Of a stretch of DNA of 64,000 nt, positions 15,017 to 23,345 are shown piece by piece. Source of the stretch: Andreprevotia chitinilytica DSM 18519. GTDB taxonomy: Bacteria > Pseudomonadota > Gammaproteobacteria > Burkholderiales > Chitinibacteraceae. The notes beneath the pieces were generated by a model. That model was not told the origin of the DNA. It did not search any database and saw nothing but the letters and a program-made list of their open reading frames with translations. A program made the translations under genes and the position numbers. The stretch covers positions 124,001 to 188,000 of the forward strand of contig NZ_JONM01000005.1 in assembly GCF_000711875.1 (NCBI RefSeq). Reading direction: 5' to 3'. How positions within the stretch are numbered: position 1 is the first letter of the stretch; each line of letters opens with the position of its first letter.

Positions 15017-18000
15017 ATGAACATCGCGTTTGGGCCCACGTTGCGCCGCGCTGGCGAGCTGACGTTGGCAGTGTTGCGCTGGCATTCGCGGCTGGTATTG
15101 CGATTGTTGCTGGCGTTGGCGGCGCTGCTGGTCTCGCTGGCGCTGGTGTGGCAGTTCTACCTGCTGCCCCGGCTGGATGAGTTCCGGCCTGCCATCGTCA
15201 ATGCGATTGCCAAGGCTGCCGGCACCAAGCTGGCGGTGGAAAAACTATCCGGCAGTTGGCGCGGTATCTTTCCTTATCTGCGCATCGATGGCGTAACGGT
15301 GTTCGATCCTGCCGGCAAACCGGCGATCCAGCTGGCTTCGGTTGATGCTGAGGTTTCGTGGCTGTCGATCCCCACACTCACACCGCACTTTCATCGCCTG
15401 GCACTCACGGCCCCCAAGCTGAGTGTCGCGCGTGATGCGCAAGGCGTCTGGCATCTGGGCGGCTTTGCCTTGCGCGAGGGGCATAGCAACGACAACCGCT
15501 TTGTGGATTGGTTGTTGGCGCAGGGCGAGTTGTCGCTGACCGGTGGCGAGGTCGCTTGGGATGATTACCTGAGCGGTGCACCGGTCGTGATGACTGGCGT
15601 GCAGGTGGATGTGCAGAAAGCCTTCAACCGCCACCGTTTCACCATCTCGGTTACACCGCCCAACTCGCTGGCGTCGCCGCTGCAGGTGGATGGCAGCTGG
15701 TACGGCAATCAGGTGGCGGATTGGCGCAGCTGGCATGGCGAGGCCAATTTCCGTCTCGATCAGTTCGACCTCACCCGCATCGCCCGCTGGCTGCCTGCAT
15801 CGCTACGCGGCCCGGTGGCATGGCAAGGGCAGGGCGGTGGCGAAATCAGTTTCGGTTTTGCCGATGCACAACTGCATCGCGTCGACCTGACCCTGCAAGG
15901 TCGCAATTGGCAGGGTACATATGCCGATCACGCTCTCCGTCTGGCGCAGTTTGACGGCAAGGTCAGTTGGCGGCTCACCGGCAGCGGTGTCAGCGCCAGC
16001 CAGCAATTGACGCTCAAGGCGGCGCGTATCGATACAGATACCGGCGCGCTGTGCCGCGATTGCAGCTTGCAAGTCGTGCACGACAAGGGCTGGCAGCTTG
16101 AGGCGAAGGATTGGCAACTGGCGCCGCTGGTGGCATTCAAGCCGCTGCTGCCGCCGGAATGGCAAGACAAGCTCAACCCGGTCTCGGCCAGCGGCTACGT
16201 CAAACTGGCGCATGCAACATGGAGCGATAACGCCAAGCTGAACGATTACAGCGGCGAGCTTTCGCTGCAAAACGCCAGTATGGCGGGCTATGTCGGCTGG
16301 CCGGCGCTGACGGGTGTCAATCTGGATACCAAGTTCGATCAGAGTGGCGGCAAGCTGACTTTGACGAGTGACGATTTCCACCTCACCGATCCCAAACGAT
16401 TCGTCGAACCGCTGCGCTTCAACCAGATGAAACTCGCAACGAGCTGGAAGCGGGATGGCAAGGTCTGGCTAACGCAGGTGGACAAACTGCAGCTGCAAAA
16501 CAGCGATATCTCGTTCTCTGCCAAGGGCACGCATCGCTACGATGGAACTGATTTGGGCGATGCGGACATACAGGCGGATATCGCCCGCCTGCGTGCGAAT
16601 CGGGCCTATATCTATCTACCACGCGATGTGGGCGATCAGACCTTGGCTTGGCTCAAGCTGGCGCTCAAGCAAGGTGAGGGCGAGAACGGCAAGGTGGTGC
16701 TGAAAGGCCCGCTGATGAAATTCCCGTTCGATGGCGACAAAGGCGGCGTCTTTCAGGTGACGGCAAATGCGCGGGATGTGGCACTGCATTACGCGGATGG
16801 CTGGCCGGAGATCGAAAGCATCAACGGCAGCCTTGATTTCCACGGCAACCGGATGGAAATCCACGGCCGCAGCGCCCGGATTCTCGGCGCGACGGCGCAG
16901 AACGTCGCCGTGCTGGTGCCGAACCTCGCGTCGCCAGACCCGATGTTGCAGGTGGATGGCGTGGCACGTGGCCCGACCAGCGAGTTCCTGCGCTTCCTGC
17001 ACCAAAGCCCGCTGGCCAAGCGTACCGACAGCTATCTGGATGGCCTGAAGACCGAGGGCGATGGCGAGTTGCAGCTCAAGCTCGATTTGCCGCTATACCG
17101 CTCGGATCATTCCAAGGTCAGTGCGCAGTATCGCTTTGCGGGTAACCAACTCGATTTCGGCGGTGGCGTGCCGGTGCTCTCTGCTGCGAAGGGGGTGCTT
17201 GGTTTCACTGAAAGCCAGTTGCAGATTCGTGATGCCCAAGCCCAAGCCCTGGGTGGTGCAACCCATTTGTCTGGTGGCACCGATGCCAGCGGCAATCTGG
17301 CGGTGCAGTTGTCCGGGCAGGCGCAGCTGGCCGAGTTGGCCAAGCGCTATACGCTGCCGTTTGCCGAGCGCTTCAAGGGTTCCGTGCCGTATCAGGGCTC
17401 GCTCACCACGGTGCGGGAGGGCTATGAACTGGCCTTGCAAACGCCACTGACCGGTGCGCAGATCGACTTGCCCGCGCCACTGGGTAAGTCCGCTGCCGAA
17501 AGCCGCCCGCTGCGGGTACGCATCGCAGACAAAGGCAAGCAGACCGATATCGAATTTGGCTATGACCGGCAATTGCAGGGCGCTTTTGTCTTGCGGGATG
17601 GTCAGCCGACCTCTGGGCAAATCGGCCTGAACCGTGCGCCAGGCACGCCTACCCAGCCAGGTATCGTGGTGGTCGGCGGCTGGCCGGAAATCAATCTGGA
17701 TGCGTGGCGCAAGGTCGCCAGCGGTTCTACCGGCAAGAGCGGTGGCGATGTGAGTGTGACGGGCGTCGACGTGACCTTCGGTCGCGCCAGCGGCTGGGGC
17801 TATACGCTGAACGATTTCAAATTGCAGCTGCGTGGCGATGGTTCCTCATGGGCGGGCGATATTGCTAGCCGTGAAGTTGCCGGCAAGCTGAACTGGAACG
17901 GCAACGGGCGCGGCAAGCTCGCGGCCCAACTGAGCAAGCTCACTTTGCCGTTACCGCCCGCCAACGGACCGGCCGGCGACAAAGCCGCGGCAGCTACCGC

Positions 18001-18859
18001 AACGAGTGCCCCATCGCCATTGCAAACCCTGCCGGCGATGGATCTGCACGTTGAGGACTTCCGCTACAAGGACTTGCAACTGGGCAAGCTGGATGTGGAT
18101 GCTGTCCAGCAGGGTGAAATCTGGCGGCTGAATGACGTGACCATCGCCAATGCGGACGGCAAGGCGACCATGTCCGGCCTGTGGCGGCAACGGCCGGGCA
18201 AATCGCGGGTCGAGGCCAAGTTCAACGCCAATACCGAAAGCCTGGGCAAACTGCTGACGCGACTGGGCTATCCGGAAACGATGAAGCGGGCGCCGGCCAA
18301 GATCAGCGGTGATCTGGCATGGGATGGCGATCTGTTCCCGCCTGACCTGAACACGCTGGAAGGTTCGATGCGGCTGGATGTGCAAGCCGGCCAGTTCAGC
18401 AAGATCGATCCGGGTGCGGGGCGTTTCCTCTCGATCCTGAGCTTGCAATCGCTCACCCGCCGCGTGCAGCTCGATTTCCGCGATGTGTTCTCGGAAGGCT
18501 TCGAGTTCGATTCGATCAAGGGCGAGGCGACGATGCAGCATGGCGTGGCGCGGACTGACAACCTCGTCATCGCCGGCCCGGCAGCGCAGGTGTTGTTCCG
18601 TGGCGACGCCAATTTCGTCGCCGGCACGCAAAACCTGCGTGTACGCATCGTGCCGGTGGTGGGCGATTCGGTGGCCGTAGCGGCGACCATCGTCAACCCC
18701 ATTGCGGGTGTCGCTGCCTTCTTGTTGCAACGTATCCTGAAAGACCCGCTCGGCCAGCTGGTGGCGTACGAGTACGATATCAGCGGCACCATGCGCGATC
18801 CGCAAATCACCCCGGTCAAGCAGCTTGGGTTCAAGTCGCATGCCGAGAAACGGTCCTAA
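15017..18859 (+). CDS. yhdP: YhdP-family AsmA-like envelope protein
   Basis: 1280 aa from the ATG at 15017, which gives a short cytosolic start and one membrane anchor (about 28-52). The frame is open back to 14870, but that extension lacks features of the family. The long periplasmic body with DUF3971 and AsmA-like C-terminal regions, rich in alternating beta strands and Asp/Gly turns, fits YhdP. With TamB and YdbH, YhdP forms hydrophobic-groove bridges that carry phospholipids from the inner to the outer membrane. The neighbourhood of yhdP, a nitrilase-like gene and tldD is conserved in many proteobacteria. The next gene follows after 47 bp, probably on the same transcript. Confidence 0.93.
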   Translation: MNIAFGPTLRRAGELTLAVLRWHSRLVLRLLLALAALLVSLALVWQFYLLPRLDEFRPAIVNAIAKAAGTKLAVEKLSGSWRGIFPYLRIDGVTVFDPAGKPAIQLASVDAEVSWLSIPTLTPHFHRLALTAPKLSVARDAQGVWHLGGFALREGHSNDNRFVDWLLAQGELSLTGGEVAWDDYLSGAPVVMTGVQVDVQKAFNRHRFTISVTPPNSLASPLQVDGSWYGNQVADWRSWHGEANFRLDQFDLTRIARWLPASLRGPVAWQGQGGGEISFGFADAQLHRVDLTLQGRNWQGTYADHALRLAQFDGKVSWRLTGSGVSASQQLTLKAARIDTDTGALCRDCSLQVVHDKGWQLEAKDWQLAPLVAFKPLLPPEWQDKLNPVSASGYVKLAHATWSDNAKLNDYSGELSLQNASMAGYVGWPALTGVNLDTKFDQSGGKLTLTSDDFHLTDPKRFVEPLRFNQMKLATSWKRDGKVWLTQVDKLQLQNSDISFSAKGTHRYDGTDLGDADIQADIARLRANRAYIYLPRDVGDQTLAWLKLALKQGEGENGKVVLKGPLMKFPFDGDKGGVFQVTANARDVALHYADGWPEIESINGSLDFHGNRMEIHGRSARILGATAQNVAVLVPNLASPDPMLQVDGVARGPTSEFLRFLHQSPLAKRTDSYLDGLKTEGDGELQLKLDLPLYRSDHSKVSAQYRFAGNQLDFGGGVPVLSAAKGVLGFTESQLQIRDAQAQALGGATHLSGGTDASGNLAVQLSGQAQLAELAKRYTLPFAERFKGSVPYQGSLTTVREGYELALQTPLTGAQIDLPAPLGKSAAESRPLRVRIADKGKQTDIEFGYDRQLQGAFVLRDGQPTSGQIGLNRAPGTPTQPGIVVVGGWPEINLDAWRKVASGSTGKSGGDVSVTGVDVTFGRASGWGYTLNDFKLQLRGDGSSWAGDIASREVAGKLNWNGNGRGKLAAQLSKLTLPLPPANGPAGDKAAAATATSAPSPLQTLPAMDLHVEDFRYKDLQLGKLDVDAVQQGEIWRLNDVTIANADGKATMSGLWRQRPGKSRVEAKFNANTESLGKLLTRLGYPETMKRAPAKISGDLAWDGDLFPPDLNTLEGSMRLDVQAGQFSKIDPGAGRFLSILSLQSLTRRVQLDFRDVFSEGFEFDSIKGEATMQHGVARTDNLVIAGPAAQVLFRGDANFVAGTQNLRVRIVPVVGDSVAVAATIVNPIAGVAAFLLQRILKDPLGQLVAYEYDISGTMRDPQITPVKQLGFKSHAEKRS

Positions 18860-18906
18860 TGGGCACATCCAGTTAGCAAATTGAATAAGAGAGTCGAGAC
18901 GCGATC

Positions 18907-19707
18907 ATGAAGTCATTCACCGCTGCCGCTATTCAAATGATTTCCACGCCGGAGGTCGCCACCAACCTCACAACTGCGCAAAGGCTGATTGCCGATGCAG
19001 CCGGGCAAGGGGCGACGCTGGTGGCGCTGCCGGAATACTTCGCGATCATGGGCGCGAAGGACACCGACAAGCTGGCGGTGCAAGAGCAATTCGGCGATGG
19101 CCCGATTCAGACCATGCTGGCCGAAGCTGCCGCCAAGCACGGCATCTGGCTGGTCGGCGGCACCTTGCCCTTGGTTTCGAGCGACCCTGGCCGGGTGCGC
19201 AACGCCAGCCTGGTATTCAATCCGCAAGGTGAGTGCGTGGCGCGCTACGACAAGATTCATCTGTTCGGCTTCGACAACGGTGCCGAGCGCTATGCCGAAG
19301 CCGATACCATCGAGCCGGGCGATGCACCGCTGGTATTCGATACACCGTTCGGCCGCATTGGTGTGGCGGTGTGCTATGACCTGCGCTTCCCCGAGCTTTT
19401 CCGTGGTCACGATGTCGACGCCTGGGTGCTGCCAGCTGCGTTTACCGCCACCACTGGTCGGGCACACTGGGAAGTCTTATTGCGTGCCCGTGCGGTCGAG
19501 AACCAGTGTTTCTTCATCGCCTCAGGGCAGGGCGGTTTGCATCCAACCGGCCGCAAGACCTTCGGCCACAGCTTGATTGCCGATCCGTGGGGTGAGCTGC
19601 TGGCGCTGGTCGAAGAAGGTGAAGGCATCGCACTGGCGGAACTCAAGGAAAGCCAGCTCGAACGCGTGCGCAAGGTGTTGCCGGCGCTGAAACATCGCGT
19701 GCTGTGA
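18907..19707 (+). CDS. Nitrilase-superfamily carbon-nitrogen hydrolase (Nit-type, probable deaminated glutathione amidase)
   Basis: 266 aa. The Glu-Lys-Cys triad is visible: Glu in ALPEYF, Lys in RYDKIHLFG and Cys in GVAVCYDLRFPELF. The DKIHLFGFD context and length are those of the Nit1/NitFhit subgroup, whose characterised members repair deaminated glutathione. It lies between yhdP and tldD, an arrangement seen in other betaproteobacteria, in what is probably one operon. It is cytosolic, with no signal peptide. The amidase substrate is inferred from subgroup resemblance only. Confidence 0.88.
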   Translation: MKSFTAAAIQMISTPEVATNLTTAQRLIADAAGQGATLVALPEYFAIMGAKDTDKLAVQEQFGDGPIQTMLAEAAAKHGIWLVGGTLPLVSSDPGRVRNASLVFNPQGECVARYDKIHLFGFDNGAERYAEADTIEPGDAPLVFDTPFGRIGVAVCYDLRFPELFRGHDVDAWVLPAAFTATTGRAHWEVLLRARAVENQCFFIASGQGGLHPTGRKTFGHSLIADPWGELLALVEEGEGIALAELKESQLERVRKVLPALKHRVL

Positions 19708-19804
19708 TTGCGTAGCGGGCCTGCTGGCGTTACCTTGCCTTATTCGATGTTCATATTTATTTCGTCGGCCATGCGGCCCGGCGATTCACTGGCTGGATCT
19801 CACC

Positions 19805-21244
19805 ATGAATGCACCTCTGACCACCGCCCAGCAAACGCTGCTTACGCCCTTCGGCCTGGATGAAAACCAGCTGGAGACCGTGTTCGGCGAGTTGATGCGG
19901 CACGATCTGGATTATGCCGATCTCTACTTCCAGTACAGCCGTGCCGAGGCCTGGAGTCTGGATGAAGGCATCGTCAAATCCGGCAGCTTCAACATCGATC
20001 AAGGCGTTGGCGTGCGGGCGATTTCAGGCGAGAAGACCGCCTTTGCGTATTCGGATGATATCGGCCTGAACCCTTTGCTCGATGCCGCCCGCGCTACACG
20101 CGCCATCGGTCGGCAAGGTGGCAGCGGCACCGCCATGATCAGCCGCGCTTTGCCGCGCACCAGTTTGTATGCACCGGTCGATCCGCTGGCGAGTCTGGAT
20201 GAAGCAGCCAAGGTGGTCTTGCTGGAAAAACTGGAAAAGGCCGCGCGCGCCATCGACAAGCGTGTGGTGCAGGTGATGGCCAGCCTCGCCTCCGAATACG
20301 AAGTGATCTTCATTGCCCGCCACGACGGACATCGCGCCGCCGATGTACGCCCGCTGGTGCGTCTGAGCGTGCAGGTGATCGTGGAAGAGAGTGGCCGGCG
20401 TGAGCAGGGCAGTGCGGGTGGCGGTGGCCGGTTCGATTACGGTTATTTCACCGATGCGGTTGTGCATGACTATGCGCAAAAGGCGGTCGATCAGGCGCTG
20501 CTCAACTTGAATGCACGCCCGGCGCCGGCTGGCGAAATGACCGTGGTGCTCGGTTCCGGCTGGCCCGGCATTCTGCTGCACGAGGCGATTGGTCACGGGC
20601 TGGAAGGCGACTTCAACCGCAAGGGCTCCAGTGCATTTGCTGGCCGGATCGGCGAGCGCGTGGCGGCCAAGGGTGTGACGGTGATCGACGATGGCACCAT
20701 CCCGGATCGCCGCGGTTCGCTTAACGTTGACGACGAAGGTAACCCGACTCAACGTACAGTGCTGATCGAGGACGGCGTGCTCAAGGGCTACCTGCAAGAC
20801 AGCCTGAACGCGCGCCTGATGGGCATGGGGCTAACCGGCAATGGTCGACGCGAAAGCTACGCCCACCTGCCGATGCCGCGCATGACCAATACCATCATGC
20901 TCGATGGCGATCGTGATCCGGCAGAGATTCTGGCGTCGGTAAAGCGAGGGTTGTACGCGGTCAACTTCGGTGGTGGTCAGGTCGATATCACCAGTGGCAA
21001 ATTCGTGTTCTCGGCGGCCGAAGCGTGGTACGTGGAAGACGGCAAGATGCTGTACCCGGTGAAGGGCGCAACGCTGATCGGCAACGGGCCGGACGTGCTG
21101 ACCAAGGTATCGATGATCGGCAACGATATGGCGCTCGACCCGGGCGTGGGTACCTGCGGCAAGGACGGGCAAAGCGTGCCGGTCGGCGTGGGCCAGCCAA
21201 CGATGCGGATCGACGGCGGGCTGACCGTGGGCGGAACAGGCTGA
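19805..21244 (+). CDS. tldD: Metalloprotease subunit TldD
   Basis: 479 aa, matching the 481 of E. coli TldD. The zinc-binding HEAIGHGLEGD motif (HExxxH type) is intact. TldD pairs with TldE (PmbA) to form a heterodimer that degrades unfolded peptides, matures some RiPPs and affects CcdA stability; TldE is not in the window. It lies 97 bp after the nitrilase gene, in the classic yhdP-tldD neighbourhood, and ends at a hairpin terminator. Confidence 0.96.
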   Translation: MNAPLTTAQQTLLTPFGLDENQLETVFGELMRHDLDYADLYFQYSRAEAWSLDEGIVKSGSFNIDQGVGVRAISGEKTAFAYSDDIGLNPLLDAARATRAIGRQGGSGTAMISRALPRTSLYAPVDPLASLDEAAKVVLLEKLEKAARAIDKRVVQVMASLASEYEVIFIARHDGHRAADVRPLVRLSVQVIVEESGRREQGSAGGGGRFDYGYFTDAVVHDYAQKAVDQALLNLNARPAPAGEMTVVLGSGWPGILLHEAIGHGLEGDFNRKGSSAFAGRIGERVAAKGVTVIDDGTIPDRRGSLNVDDEGNPTQRTVLIEDGVLKGYLQDSLNARLMGMGLTGNGRRESYAHLPMPRMTNTIMLDGDRDPAEILASVKRGLYAVNFGGGQVDITSGKFVFSAAEAWYVEDGKMLYPVKGATLIGNGPDVLTKVSMIGNDMALDPGVGTCGKDGQSVPVGVGQPTMRIDGGLTVGGTG

Positions 21245-21274
21245 TCGGTGACATCCCCCATCGCCTCGACAATG

Positions 21275-21299
21275 ACGGCAGCTTAGGCTGCCGTTGTTT
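21275..21299 (+). terminator. Rho-independent terminator after tldD
   Basis: ACGGCAGC (21275-21282) pairs with GCTGCCGT (21287-21294) around TTAG, followed by TGTTTATT. Confidence 0.8.
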
Positions 21300-21336
21300 A
21301 TTGAAGCATTGAAAACGCTATTTCAGGAGAACGTGC

Positions 21337-22398
21337 TTGGTCCGCTTTGAAACGCTCGCCACGCAAAATGGCAAACAACTCGGTCTGATGGTGCTCGACG
21401 CCCCAGCACGCCTCAACGCACAAAATCTTGCCATGGTCTGGGCAATGCAGGAGCAACTGGATGCTTGGCGTGATGATCCCAATGTCGTGGCCATCGTCGT
21501 GCGCGGTGCGGGCGAACGGGCGTTTTGCGCTGGCGGCGATATCAAAGCGCTCTATGAAAGCATGTGCGATGAGGCGCTGATCGATGAGGCCGATGCCTTC
21601 TTCACGCACGAATACACCTTGTGCATGGAACTGCGCCGTTATCCGAAGCCGGTACTGGCGTGGGGTAACGGGGTCGTGATGGGCGGCGGATTCGGTTTGT
21701 TCGCATCGAGCAGCCACCGCGTCGTGACCGAAACCAGCCTGCTGGCGATGCCGGAAGTGGCGATCGGTCTGTTTCCGGATGTCGGCGCGAGCTACTGGTT
21801 GCACCAATTGGCCGATGGGGTCGGCCGGTTGATGGCTTTGTCCGGTATCCGCTTGAATGCGATCGATGCGGTAGAGGCTGGCGCCGCCGATGTGGCGTTG
21901 GCGTCGTCCGCGTGGCCATTGGTGCTCGACACGCTGGCAGAGCTGCCCTGGAGCGGCGGCGGGCATAGCGATGCGATTCTACTGGCCAATGCGCTGGGCG
22001 CGCTTGCTGCGGCACAACCGGCGCCGTTGCCGGAGTCGCTGTGGCAGCCGGTTCGCGACGAAGTCCGCACCTTGATGGATGGGGATGATCTGGCCGCGAT
22101 TTCCGCGCGACTGTCTGCCTATGCTGGCGACAATGCCTGGCTTGGTGAGGCTGCTGCATCTCATCGCGTTGGCTCGCCGCATTCGGTCGCGCTGGCCTGG
22201 ACAATGGCGCAACGTGCCCGCAATCTCACTGATATAGAACTGCTGGCGGTGGAGATTCGCATGGCCAAGTACTGCCTGCGCCACGGTGATTTCCGTGAAG
22301 GCGTTCGCGCCAAATTGATCGACCGCGACGGTGCGCCACGCTGGCGGAGCGCAAGCCTGGATCAGGTGCTGCAGGATGCAGCTACGGCCCTTGCTTGA
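21337..22398 (+). CDS. Enoyl-CoA hydratase/isomerase family protein, 3-hydroxyisobutyryl-CoA hydrolase-like
   Basis: 353 aa. The crotonase fold is shown by AFCAGGDIKALYE (oxyanion loop) and GGGFGLFASSSHRV. The length, the Glu-containing MPEVAIGLFPDVGASYWL and the C-terminal FREGVRAKLIDRDGAPRW are typical of HIBCH-type members, which hydrolyse 3-hydroxyisobutyryl-CoA in valine breakdown. The start is a TTG at 21337: no ATG or GTG fits upstream in frame, and AGGAG lies seven bases before it. It lies behind the tldD terminator and 129 bp before the Bax-inhibitor-type gene. No other valine-catabolic gene is nearby, so the physiological substrate is uncertain. Confidence 0.85.
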   Translation: MVRFETLATQNGKQLGLMVLDAPARLNAQNLAMVWAMQEQLDAWRDDPNVVAIVVRGAGERAFCAGGDIKALYESMCDEALIDEADAFFTHEYTLCMELRRYPKPVLAWGNGVVMGGGFGLFASSSHRVVTETSLLAMPEVAIGLFPDVGASYWLHQLADGVGRLMALSGIRLNAIDAVEAGAADVALASSAWPLVLDTLAELPWSGGGHSDAILLANALGALAAAQPAPLPESLWQPVRDEVRTLMDGDDLAAISARLSAYAGDNAWLGEAAASHRVGSPHSVALAWTMAQRARNLTDIELLAVEIRMAKYCLRHGDFREGVRAKLIDRDGAPRWRSASLDQVLQDAATALA

Positions 22399-22527
22399 GG
22401 GTTGCCGGGGTTGGTTCCGGAGTGGGCTAATTGGCTGGCGGACCGATTCAGCTTGAAACTTTCCCGGTCTGCCGCCATCTTATCGACTGCGATTCCAATG
22501 CAACGATCATTCAAGGAGAAGACCAAC

Positions 22528-23205
22528 ATGGAATTCAATACCGCCACCTACGGCGGCGCATCGCTCGCCGTTGAGCGCAACCGGGTGTTGCGCAACACCT
22601 ACTTCCTGCTCGCCTTGTCGATGCTGCCGACTGCCGCTGGCGCGTTGTTGGGTATTGCCCTGCAATTCCACATGAGCGCCGGCTTTGGTTTGCTGCTGTT
22701 CTTTGGCGTTGCCTTCGGTTCGTTCTACCTGATCGAAAAAACCAAGGAAACCGCCGCCGGCGTGTTCATCCTGTTGGGTTTTACCGGCTTCATGGGCCTG
22801 TGGCTGTCGCAGATTCTGCAAGTCGCGCTACGGTTTTCGAACGGGCCTGAAATGATCGGCATGGCGGCCATCGGCACTGCCGCGATCTTCTTCTCGCTGG
22901 CTGCTGTCGCGACCGTGACCAAGAAGGATTTTTCCTTCATGGGCAAATTCCTGTTCATCGGCATGGTGATCGTGATTCTGGCCAGCATTGCCAATATCTT
23001 CTTCGCGATTCCGGCTGCCTCGCTGGCGATTTCGGTGGTGGTGCTGGGCATCTTCTCGGCTTACATCCTCTATGACGTGAGCCGTATCGTGAACGGTGGC
23101 GAGACGAACTACATCAGCGCCACGCTGCAGCTTTACCTCGACGTGTACAACGTTTTCGTGAGCTTGCTGAATATTCTGATGATGCTCACCGGCCGCCGCG
23201 ACTAA
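22528..23205 (+). CDS. Bax inhibitor-1/YccA family membrane protein
   Basis: 225 aa from the ATG at 22528, with AAGGAG about nine bases ahead; longer in-frame starts lack one. Seven hydrophobic segments fill the protein. The C-terminal part (GGETNYISATLQLYLDVYNVFVSLL) is the conserved BI-1 signature with its pore-lining acidic residues. E. coli YccA modulates the FtsH protease; other members are pH-sensitive Ca2+ leak channels. It is monocistronic, ending at a strong terminator. Confidence 0.93.
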   Translation: MEFNTATYGGASLAVERNRVLRNTYFLLALSMLPTAAGALLGIALQFHMSAGFGLLLFFGVAFGSFYLIEKTKETAAGVFILLGFTGFMGLWLSQILQVALRFSNGPEMIGMAAIGTAAIFFSLAAVATVTKKDFSFMGKFLFIGMVIVILASIANIFFAIPAASLAISVVVLGIFSAYILYDVSRIVNGGETNYISATLQLYLDVYNVFVSLLNILMMLTGRRD

Positions 23206-23239
23206 TCAGATTTGCCTGGTTAATCGCTGTTCAATCCAT

Positions 23240-23270
23240 ACAACGCCGCCTTTGGGCGGCGTTGTTGTTT
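23240..23270 (+). terminator. Rho-independent terminator after the BI-1 gene
   Basis: An 11-bp stem (23240-23250 with 23255-23265, ACAACGCCGCC/GGCGGCGTTGT) is followed by TGTTT. Confidence 0.85.
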
Positions 23271-23345
23271 CTGGTCCCTACGGTTTATTCCATATAGGCA
23301 AATCTGTATAGGGGTGCGATAGCAACCGCGTTATCCTGAACGCAT

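Noticed and set aside
23285-23345. Two TATAGG repeats before the FixL-like gene as a regulator site
   Set aside because: Six-base matches 15 bp apart are too weak to support a binding site.
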